A stretch of 6,894 bases of DNA from Pseudomonadota bacterium (GTDB lineage: Bacteria > Pseudomonadota > Gammaproteobacteria > Steroidobacterales > Steroidobacteraceae): assembly GCA_021838065.1 (NCBI GenBank), contig JAKCEJ010000160.1, positions 1 through 6,894 of the forward strand. The letters are read 5' to 3'. The notes beneath the pieces were generated by a model that was not told where the DNA came from, made no database searches, and saw nothing but the letters and a program-made list of their open reading frames with translations. This document shows, one piece after another, positions 1-5,347 of this stretch (positions are counted from its first letter, which is position 1; each line of letters begins with the position of its first letter). The position numbers were made by a program, and so were the translations under genes.

Positions 1-155
1 GGGAGGTCGCCACCGGGGAGGTTGCCACCGAGGAGGAGGTGCTCGAGCCCGTGCCGGAAGTGGCCGCATCGGGCGGCTCGGGCGCGAACGGCCCGGCCGC
101 GGGCGCGCGTCGCAGCACCGGCGGCGCCACGCGCCGCAAGGGCCGCGGGGAATGA
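1..155 (+). CDS. rpsB: 30S ribosomal protein S2, C-terminal tail only (partial)
   Basis: The reading frame enters from the left edge (first full codon at 3) and runs 50 codons to TGA at 153-155. The visible residues are low-complexity. They begin with a duplicated EVATG/EVATE unit, continue acidic (EEEVLEPVPEV), pass through a Gly/Ala/Ser linker and end basic (RRSTGGATRRKGRGE). None of the folded S2 core is in the window, so the assignment rests on position: rpsB directly precedes tsf across most bacteria. S2 is a small-subunit protein needed for the 30S platform region and for S1 binding. E. coli S2 is about 241 residues and lacks a long tail of this kind, so this looks like a lineage-specific disordered extension. 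The protein is probably S2, but its sequence alone would not prove it. Confidence 0.72.
   Translation, partial: EVATGEVATEEEVLEPVPEVAASGGSGANGPAAGARRSTGGATRRKGRGE
3..32 (+). repeat. 15-bp tandem duplication inside the rpsB tail
   Basis: Two adjacent 15-bp units, 3-17 and 18-32, match at 13 of 15 positions (C/T at the sixth base, G/A at the fourteenth). They encode EVATG then EVATE. The two bases before the first unit (GG) would also fit the end of another unit, so the array may extend past the left edge of the window. This is an in-frame coding repeat in a disordered tail and shows no sign of mobility. Confidence 0.6.
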
Positions 156-162
156 TCCCTCG

Positions 163-181
163 CGCGGCCGCCGCGGCCGCG
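163..181 (+). terminator. GC hairpin in the rpsB-tsf gap; possible attenuator or processing site
   Basis: The arms CGCGGCCG (163-170) and CGGCCGCG (174-181) form eight perfect G-C pairs around a CCG loop. TTT follows at 182-184. It begins 8 nt after the rpsB stop codon, where a weak terminator, attenuator or 3'-end-stabilising structure would sit. The T-tract is only three bases, so full termination is unlikely, and tsf downstream still needs to be transcribed. Partial read-through would give more S2 than EF-Ts transcript. The function is inferred; the base pairing is directly visible. The rest of the 156-257 gap shows no promoter I can defend. Confidence 0.4.
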
Positions 182-257
182 TTTGCGGTGAGGCTTCGGC
201 GACGGAGAGCCGCAGCGGATGGAACGTCCAGGGACGGGGCATTGAAGTGAGTCCGAG

Positions 258-1136
258 ATGAACATCACAGCAGAGACGGTCAAGCAGCTTCGCGAGCGCA
301 CCGGCGCTGGCATGATGGAGTGCAAGAAGGCGCTGGTGGAGAGCGGCGGGGACCTGGATGCCGCCGCGGAGCTGATGCGCAAGCAGGGCCTGGCCAAGGC
401 CGACAAGAAGTCCGCGCGCATCGCCGCCGAGGGCGTCGTCGTCATCGAGCGTGCCGCTCATGCGGCGGCCATGGTCGAGGTCAATTGCGAGACCGATTTC
501 GTGGCGCGGGAGCACGACTTCCGCGCGTTCTCGAGCGCGGTGGCCGCTCAGGCGCTCGCCGCTCGCCCGGCGGATCTGGCGGCGCTGCTCGCCGCCAGCC
601 TCGGCGCTGAGAGCGTCGATGTGCGCCGCCGCGCGCTCGTGGCCAAGATCGGCGAGAACATCGGCGTGCGCCGCTTCACGGTGCTCGAGTCCCCCCAGCA
701 CCTCGGCGCCTACACGCACGGCTCGCGCATCGGGGCGCTCGTGGCGCTGAAGGGCGGCACGGCCGAGCTCGCGCACGACCTCGCCATGCACGTCGCGGCG
801 AGCAGCCCGAAGTACCTCTCGGTGCAGCAGGTGCCGCACGAGGTGATGGCCAAGGAGCGTGAGATCCTCACCGAGCAGGCCCAGGGCGAGGGCAAGCCGC
901 CGGAGATCGTCGCCAAGATGGTCGAGGGCCGGCTGCGCAAGTCGCTCGGGGAAGTGACGCTGCTCGGCCAGCCGTTCGTGAAGGACCCCGACGTGACGGT
1001 GGAGAAGCTGCTGAAGAGCGCGGGTGCCGAGGTGGTCGGCTTCGAGCGCTTCGAAGTCGGCGCGGGCATCGAGAAGAAGCAGGAGAATTTCGTCGCCGAA
1101 GTCATGGCCCAGGTTAAAGGCGCGAGTAGCCACTGA
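258..1136 (+). CDS. tsf: Translation elongation factor Ts (EF-Ts)
   Basis: EF-Ts is the cytoplasmic guanine-nucleotide exchange factor that releases GDP from EF-Tu so that it can rebind GTP and aminoacyl-tRNA. The 292-residue product matches the family from end to end (E. coli is 283). Residues 1-50 form the UBA-like EF-Tu-binding domain, with the signature LRERTGAGMMECKKAL at 11-26. The catalytic TDFV loop, whose Asp and Phe intrude near the Mg site of EF-Tu, is at 79-82. Further conserved blocks are VAKIGENIGVRRF in the core, MHVAAS, GKPPEIVAKMVEGR in the coiled-coil region, GQPFVKDP, and the C-terminal module ending around GFERFEVGAGIEKK. The ATG at 258 has a weak Shine-Dalgarno, AAGTGAG, 6 nt upstream and gives the expected N-terminus (MNITAETVKQL). 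It follows the putative S2 gene after 102 nt, the classic rpsB-tsf pairing. Nothing is missing or broken. Confidence 0.98.
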   Translation: MNITAETVKQLRERTGAGMMECKKALVESGGDLDAAAELMRKQGLAKADKKSARIAAEGVVVIERAAHAAAMVEVNCETDFVAREHDFRAFSSAVAAQALAARPADLAALLAASLGAESVDVRRRALVAKIGENIGVRRFTVLESPQHLGAYTHGSRIGALVALKGGTAELAHDLAMHVAASSPKYLSVQQVPHEVMAKEREILTEQAQGEGKPPEIVAKMVEGRLRKSLGEVTLLGQPFVKDPDVTVEKLLKSAGAEVVGFERFEVGAGIEKKQENFVAEVMAQVKGASSH

Positions 1137-1156
1137 CCGGGGTCTGATCCGGCCTC

Positions 1157-1188
1157 GCCGTCCCCCGGCGCCGCGCGGGGCGGGCGGC
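1157..1188 (+). terminator. GC hairpin in the tsf-pyrH gap; possible attenuator or 3'-end structure
   Basis: In the 77-nt gap after tsf, GCCGTCCCCC (1157-1166) can pair with GGG (1178-1180) plus GGGCGGC (1182-1188). This gives ten pairs including one G-U, with C1181 bulged and an 11-nt loop. Only TT follows the stem, so it lacks the U-run of a normal intrinsic terminator. It could still protect the rpsB-tsf message end or reduce read-through into pyrH. The pairing is visible, but the role is inference. No promoter with recognisable -35 and -10 boxes was seen between it and pyrH. Confidence 0.35.
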
Positions 1189-1213
1189 TTCCGTAACGAG
1201 TGAAGGTTGGCGC

Positions 1214-1948
1214 ATGGCGAATGAAAAAGCGAAAGCGTCCCGCTACTCCCGGATCCTGGTGAAGCTCTCCGGCGAGGCGCTCATCGGCCAGGCCGACTAC
1301 GGTATTGATCCGGCGGTGATCAAACGCATCGCCGGTGAGCTCGAGGAGATCGCCGGCCTCGGGGTGCAGCTTGCGGTGGTCATCGGCGGCGGCAACATCT
1401 TCCGCGGCGCGGGCCTGGCGCGCGCCGGCATGGACCGCGTGACCGCCGATCACATGGGTATGCTCGCCACCGTGATGAACGCGCTCGCCATGCAGGATGC
1501 GCTCGAGAGCCGCGGCCTCTATGCGCGCGTGATGTCGGCGATCCGCATCAACGAGGTGTGCGAGGACTACATCCGCCGCCGCGCGATCCGCCACCTCGAG
1601 AAGGGCCGGGTGGTGATCTGCGCGGCCGGAACCGGCAATCCCTTCTTCACCACCGACACCGCCGCGGCGCTGCGCGCCATCGAGATCAACGCCGAGGTGC
1701 TGCTGAAGGCCACCAAGGTCGACGGGGTGTACTCCGATGACCCGATGCGCAATCCGGCCGCCCAGCGCTACCGGCACCTGACCTTCGACCGGGTGCTCGC
1801 GGAGAAGCTGAACGTGATGGACGCGACCGCCATCGTCATGTGTCGCGACAACCACTTGCCATTGCAGGTGTTCAATCTCAACAATCCAGGGGATCTGACC
1901 CGCAGCGTCCGCGGCGACGAGGTGGGCACGATCGTGACCTGCGAGTGA
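1214..1948 (+). CDS. pyrH: UMP kinase (uridylate kinase)
   Basis: PyrH phosphorylates UMP to UDP with ATP, the step that feeds all pyrimidine nucleotide synthesis; the bacterial enzyme is a hexamer of the amino-acid-kinase fold, activated by GTP and inhibited by UTP. The 244-residue product (E. coli 241) shows the N-terminal phosphate-binding KLSGEAL at 17-23, the glycine loop GGGNIFRG at 58-65, the UMP-site DHMGMLATVMN at 79-89, GTGNPFFTTD at 139-148 and KATKVDGVYSDDP at 165-177, all in family order. The ATG at 1214 is preceded by GAAGG at 1202-1206 with 7-nt spacing, a good ribosome binding site. The first codons are unusually rich in AAA and GAA for this genome. frr follows after 24 nt, the usual partner. 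I see no missing key residue. Confidence 0.98.
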   Translation: MANEKAKASRYSRILVKLSGEALIGQADYGIDPAVIKRIAGELEEIAGLGVQLAVVIGGGNIFRGAGLARAGMDRVTADHMGMLATVMNALAMQDALESRGLYARVMSAIRINEVCEDYIRRRAIRHLEKGRVVICAAGTGNPFFTTDTAAALRAIEINAEVLLKATKVDGVYSDDPMRNPAAQRYRHLTFDRVLAEKLNVMDATAIVMCRDNHLPLQVFNLNNPGDLTRSVRGDEVGTIVTCE

Positions 1949-1972
1949 GCCGATGCGGCCCGGAGTGCGACC

Positions 1973-2530
1973 ATGATCGAAGACCTTAAAAAAGACGCGC
2001 GCGAGCGCATGGCCAAATGCGTGCAGAGCTTCCAGGCGGACATGAAGAAGCTGCGCACCGGGCGGGCGCACCCGAGCCTGATCGAGCATCTGAAGGTCGA
2101 TTACTATGGCTCGGACGTGCCGCTGCAGCAGGTGGCGAGCATCGCCGTGGAGGAGGGACGCACGCTGGTGATCTCCCCCTGGGAGAAGGCCGTGGTGCAG
2201 GCCATCGAGAAGGCGATCTTCAAGTCCGACCTGGGGCTGACGCCGATGACCGCCGGCACTGTCATCCGCGTCCCCATGCCGGCGCTCACCGAGGAGCGGC
2301 GCCGCGAGATCACCAAGGTGCTCAAGGCCGACGCGGAGAACGCGCGCGTCGCGGTGCGCAACGTGCGCCGCGACGTGATGAACGACGTCAAGGAGATGCT
2401 CAAGGAGAAGCTGATCTCGCAGGACGATGAGCGGCGCGCGGAAGGGGACATCCAGAAGCTCACCGACAAGCACGTCGCCGAGATCGAGCAGCTCCTCTCG
2501 GCGAAGGAAAAGGAGGTCATGCAGGTCTGA
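1973..2530 (+). CDS. frr: Ribosome recycling factor (RRF)
   Basis: RRF splits post-termination ribosomes together with EF-G and IF3, freeing the subunits and mRNA. The product is 185 residues, the same length as E. coli RRF, and is collinear with it. Domain I is a three-helix bundle formed from the N-terminal helix (MIEDLKKDARERMAKCV) and the two long C-terminal helices. Domain II, the small beta domain, spans roughly 31-103 and includes DYYGSDVPLQQ and PMTAGTVIRVPMP. The ribosome-binding helix has VAVRNVRRD at 126-134, with Arg129 and Arg132 corresponding to functionally critical arginines in E. coli. The C-terminus (KEVMQV) matches the family ending. GGAG at 1962-1965 lies 7 nt before the ATG. 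The stop codon overlaps the start of the next gene by one base, suggesting coupled translation into the envelope genes. Confidence 0.98.
   Translation: MIEDLKKDARERMAKCVQSFQADMKKLRTGRAHPSLIEHLKVDYYGSDVPLQQVASIAVEEGRTLVISPWEKAVVQAIEKAIFKSDLGLTPMTAGTVIRVPMPALTEERRREITKVLKADAENARVAVRNVRRDVMNDVKEMLKEKLISQDDERRAEGDIQKLTDKHVAEIEQLLSAKEKEVMQV
2510..2516 (+). promoter_or_regulatory. Strong Shine-Dalgarno for uppS at unusually long spacing
   Basis: AAGGAGG lies inside the last codons of frr and is the best Shine-Dalgarno match near any start in this window. It is 13 nt from the uppS ATG at 2530, longer than the usual 5-9 nt. A minimal AGG at 2523-2525 lies only 4 nt away. No ATG, GTG or TTG in the uppS frame lies between the site and the ATG. 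Initiation therefore probably combines this site with ribosomes terminating on frr. Confidence 0.5.
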
Positions 2531-3324
2531 TGGCGCGCGACGTGTCCGACAACGCCGAGCCGCGCTCGCTGCCGCGCCATATCGCCATCACCATGGACGG
2601 CAATGGCCGCTGGGCGGCCGCGCGCGGCCTCGCCCGCTCGGCCGGGCACAAGGCGGGGCTCGAGCCGGTGCGCCTGTGCGTGCGCGAGTGCTCGCGCCTG
2701 GGGATCGGGGCGCTCACGCTGTTCGCGTTCTCGAGCGAGAACTGGTCGCGGCCGGCCGATGAGGTCGCGAGCCTGATGGGCCTGTTTGTCGAGACCATCG
2801 ACCGCGAGGTCAACGATCTGGACCGCCAGGGCGTGCGGCTGCGCATCATCGGCAACCGCCAGACCCTCTCGGTGCGGCTGCAGGCGCAGATCGCCGCCGC
2901 CGAGCAGCGCACGGCGGGCAACTTGGGACTGAACCTGCAGGTGGCGGTGAGCTACGGCGGACGCTGGGACATCGTGCAGGCGGCGCGCACGCTCGCCGCC
3001 GAGTGCGCAAGCGGGGCGCTCGCGGCGGCGGCCATCGACGAGGCGCGCTTCGGCGCCGCGCTCGAGCTCGGCGCGCTGCCCGATCCGGATCTGCTCATCC
3101 GCACCGGCGCCGAGCAGCGCATCAGCAACTTCCTGCTGTGGCATCTCGCGTACGCGGAGCTTTATTTCAGCGAGCGGCTGTGGCCGGACTTCGATAAGGC
3201 GGAGCTCGAGCGCGCGCTCGAGTTCTTCGCCGGGCGCGAGCGGCGCTTCGGGCACACCGGCGGGCAGCTCACCGCCGGGGCCCCGGCCGGGTGCGGCGGC
3301 GCGGCTCTGAAAGCGGCGCCGTGA
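2530..3324 (+). CDS. uppS: Di-trans,poly-cis-undecaprenyl-diphosphate synthase (UPP synthase)
   Basis: UppS condenses eight isopentenyl diphosphate units onto farnesyl diphosphate to make the C55 carrier lipid for peptidoglycan, O-antigen and other wall polymers. The 264-residue product (E. coli 253) is a complete cis-prenyltransferase. HIAITMDGNGRWA at 17-29 holds the catalytic Asp23; Arg36 and His40 follow in ARSAGHKAG; FSSENWSRP is at 67-75; DLLIRTGAEQRISNFLLW at 187-204 binds diphosphate (Arg191, Arg197, Ser199); and AYAELYF contains the Mg-ligand Glu210. The product of dxr downstream feeds this enzyme's substrates, so the two are functionally linked. The ATG overlaps the frr stop by one base. 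After the conserved RERRFG the protein carries about 23 extra Gly/Ala-rich residues; these cover the approach to the cdsA start and look unconstrained. Confidence 0.98.
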   Translation: MARDVSDNAEPRSLPRHIAITMDGNGRWAAARGLARSAGHKAGLEPVRLCVRECSRLGIGALTLFAFSSENWSRPADEVASLMGLFVETIDREVNDLDRQGVRLRIIGNRQTLSVRLQAQIAAAEQRTAGNLGLNLQVAVSYGGRWDIVQAARTLAAECASGALAAAAIDEARFGAALELGALPDPDLLIRTGAEQRISNFLLWHLAYAELYFSERLWPDFDKAELERALEFFAGRERRFGHTGGQLTAGAPAGCGGAALKAAP

Positions 3325-4133
3325 GCGACTCGCTGCGCAAGCGCGTCATCACCGCCGCCGTTCTCATCGCGCTGCTGCTCGTGGTGCTGTTCGCGCTGCC
3401 CGGGAGCGCCACGCTCGCGCTCATCACCCTGGTGGTGCTGCTCGGGGCGTGGGAATGGTCGGCATTCCTGAAGAGTGGGCGGCGCTGGGTCCGGGGGGCC
3501 TATGTGCTCGTGATCGGCGCCTGCCTGGCGCTCACCTGGCGCCTCACCGCCACGCGCGAGGGCCTGCAGATCATGCTCGGCGCGGCCGCGCTCTGGTGGG
3601 TGGTCGCGCTCGGGTGGATCGTGCTCGCCCCGCAGCGGGTGTGCGCCGCCTCGGCGGCGCTCGCCGGCCTGTGCGCCCTGGTGCCGGCGGGGCTGGCGCT
3701 CGCGCGATTGCGTCTGGCGGGCTCGCGCGGCGCGGAGTGGGTGCTGTTCTGCCTGCTGCTGGTGTGGATGGCCGATATCGGGGCGTACTTCGCGGGGCGG
3801 CGCTTCGGCCGGCGGCGGCTGGCCCCTGCGGTCTCCCCCGGCAAGACCTGGGAGGGGGTATTCGGGGGGACGGCGGCGTGCATTCCGGTGGCGGCCGCGG
3901 GCAGTTTCTGGTTCAGTGTGCCCCCTGGATGGTTTTTGGTGCTGTGCCTGGGGGCGGTGGCGGCGTCCATCGTCGGGGATCTGACCGAGAGTCTGCTCAA
4001 GCGCTACGCGGGGGTGAAGGACAGCGGTACGCTCTTTCCCGGGCACGGCGGGGTCATGGACCGTATCGACAGCCTGACGGGGGCCGCCCCGGTGCTGCTG
4101 CTCGGTCTCACATTTCTGGGAGTCCTGCCATGA
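3321..4133 (+). CDS. cdsA: Phosphatidate cytidylyltransferase (CDP-diacylglycerol synthase)
   Basis: CdsA joins CTP and phosphatidic acid to make CDP-diacylglycerol, the precursor of phosphatidylethanolamine, phosphatidylglycerol and cardiolipin, in the inner membrane. I chose GTG at 3321, which overlaps the uppS stop as GTGA and gives 270 residues starting MSDSLRKRVITAAVL. A GTG at 3291 in the same frame would add ten residues, but it lies deeper in uppS and has no ribosome binding site. A weak GAAAG at 3309-3313 is 7 nt from the chosen start. The protein is mostly hydrophobic, with about six to eight membrane segments beginning near residue 9. SPGKTWEG is at 172-179. The CdsA signature spans 224-250: S-x-x-KR, then KD-S-G, then the core FPGHGGVMDRID at 239-250 with the metal-binding aspartates. 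The length is slightly below E. coli's (about 285), as in many relatives. Confidence 0.96.
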   Translation: MSDSLRKRVITAAVLIALLLVVLFALPGSATLALITLVVLLGAWEWSAFLKSGRRWVRGAYVLVIGACLALTWRLTATREGLQIMLGAAALWWVVALGWIVLAPQRVCAASAALAGLCALVPAGLALARLRLAGSRGAEWVLFCLLLVWMADIGAYFAGRRFGRRRLAPAVSPGKTWEGVFGGTAACIPVAAAGSFWFSVPPGWFLVLCLGAVAASIVGDLTESLLKRYAGVKDSGTLFPGHGGVMDRIDSLTGAAPVLLLGLTFLGVLP

Positions 4134-5347
4134 TCGGCGTGGTCGTTCTCGGTTCCACCGGCTCGATCGGCGAGAGCACCCTCGATGTGCTCGCGCGCCA
4201 CCCCGAACGCTTCCGCCTGGTCGGGCTTGGCGCACACACGAATGTCGAGAAGCTCGCCGCGCAGATCCTCAGCCACCGACCCGCCTACGCGGCGCTCGCC
4301 GATCCGGCCGCCGCGCGCGCGCTGAAGGAGCGCCTCGGCGATCGCGCGCCCGGCACCCGCCTGCTCTCGGGACCCGAGTCGCTCGAGCAGCTCGCCACCC
4401 TGGCGGAGGCCGAGTGCGTGATGGCGGCGATCGTCGGGGCGGCGGGGCTGCCCTCGACGCTCTCGGCGGCGCGCGCCGGCAAGCGGCTGCTGCTCGCGAA
4501 CAAGGAATCGCTGGTCATGTCGGGCCCGCTGCTGATGCAGGCGGTGCGCGAGGGTGGCGCGACGCTGCTGCCCATCGACAGCGAGCACAATGCGATTTTC
4601 CAGTGCCTGCCGCACGGCTCGAGCGCCGGCAGCGCGCCGCCGGGCGTGCGGCGCGTGCTGCTGACCGCCTCGGGAGGGCCATTTCGCGACTGGAGCATCG
4701 AGGCGATCGCCGCGGCGAGCCCGGAGGCGGCCGTGGCCCACCCCAACTGGGTGATGGGGCGCAAGATCTCGGTCGATTCGGCCACGCTCATGAACAAGGG
4801 GCTGGAGCTGATCGAGGCGTGCTTCCTGTTCGGCCTGCCGCCCGAGCGGGTCGATATCGTCATTCACCCGCAAAGCATCATCCACTCGCTGGTCGAGTAC
4901 ATCGACGGCTCGCTGCTGGCGCAGCTCGGCTCGCCCGACATGCGCACCCCCATCGCCTACGCGCTCGCCTGGCCCGAGCGCATGGCCTCGGGCGTGGCGT
5001 TTCTCGATCTGGTGCGCACGGCGCGGTTGGACTTCCGCGCGCCGGATCCCGAGCGCTTTCCCTGCTTGGCGATCGCGCAGGCGGTCGCGCGCGCCGGCGG
5101 ACTCGCGCCAGTCATTTTGAACGCGGCGAACGAAATCGCCGTGCACGCCTTCCTCGAGCGGCGGTTGAACTTTCCGGGGATCGCCTCGGTCATTGAGGAG
5201 GTGATCACACGCTCTACCGCGGGGCCCATCGGCGGACTGGACGATGTCATGGCCGCCGACGCCGAGGCGCGGAGGCTTGCGCGCGAGCGCATCGAGGCGC
5301 GCGCTCGCGCCGGCGCGCCCATCGCTGTGGGAGGCGCGCGCGCATGA
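4130..5347 (+). CDS. dxr: 1-deoxy-D-xylulose 5-phosphate reductoisomerase (DXR)
   Basis: DXR rearranges and reduces 1-deoxy-D-xylulose 5-phosphate to 2-C-methyl-D-erythritol 4-phosphate with NADPH, the committed step of the MEP isoprenoid pathway and the target of fosmidomycin. The product is 405 residues (E. coli 398). The NADPH-binding GSTGSIG is at 8-14, LLANKESLV at 121-129, and the metal-binding motif IDSEHNAIFQ at 149-158, with Asp150 and Glu152. TASGGPF follows at 179-185, then HPNWVMGRKISVDSATLMNK at 204-223 and GLELIEA, whose Glu226 aligns with the third metal ligand (Glu231 in E. coli). HPQSIIHSLVEY is at 246-257, then the C-terminal helical domain with NAANEIAVHAFL. The start is an ATG overlapping the cdsA stop as ATGA, with GGGAG at 4118-4122 spaced 7 nt. 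The same frame stays open far upstream inside cdsA, but that extension has no family similarity and is a GC artefact. Confidence 0.98.
   Translation: MIGVVVLGSTGSIGESTLDVLARHPERFRLVGLGAHTNVEKLAAQILSHRPAYAALADPAAARALKERLGDRAPGTRLLSGPESLEQLATLAEAECVMAAIVGAAGLPSTLSAARAGKRLLLANKESLVMSGPLLMQAVREGGATLLPIDSEHNAIFQCLPHGSSAGSAPPGVRRVLLTASGGPFRDWSIEAIAAASPEAAVAHPNWVMGRKISVDSATLMNKGLELIEACFLFGLPPERVDIVIHPQSIIHSLVEYIDGSLLAQLGSPDMRTPIAYALAWPERMASGVAFLDLVRTARLDFRAPDPERFPCLAIAQAVARAGGLAPVILNAANEIAVHAFLERRLNFPGIASVIEEVITRSTAGPIGGLDDVMAADAEARRLARERIEARARAGAPIAVGGARA

Noticed and set aside
221..250. GGAACGT resembling a sigma-E -35 box upstream of tsf
   Set aside because: No matching -10 (TCTGA or TCAAA type) occurs about 16 nt downstream, and tsf is not expected to be a sigma-E gene.
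22..261. 79-codon + strand open frame ending at the tsf start
   Set aside because: It is Arg/Pro/Ala-rich, overlaps the putative rpsB frame and the hairpin, and ends in ATGA only because any frame open there must.
1985..1994. A6 run near the frr start as a possible slippage or frameshift site
   Set aside because: The run is shorter than those usually causing transcriptional slippage, the in-frame heptamer is not of the X XXY YYZ form, and RRF is full length without any shift.
710..2473. 587-codon open frame on the minus strand opposite tsf, pyrH and frr
   Set aside because: High GC makes stop codons rare in antisense frames. The translation is His/Arg/Leu/Ala-rich with no domain, while the opposite strand carries three well-conserved genes.
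3449..4129. Long open stretch upstream of dxr in the same frame, seeming to add about 227 residues to its N-terminus
   Set aside because: It lies wholly inside cdsA in another frame and is Arg/Gly/Ala-rich with no family similarity. Recognisable DXR sequence begins exactly at the ATG at 4130, with a good ribosome binding site.
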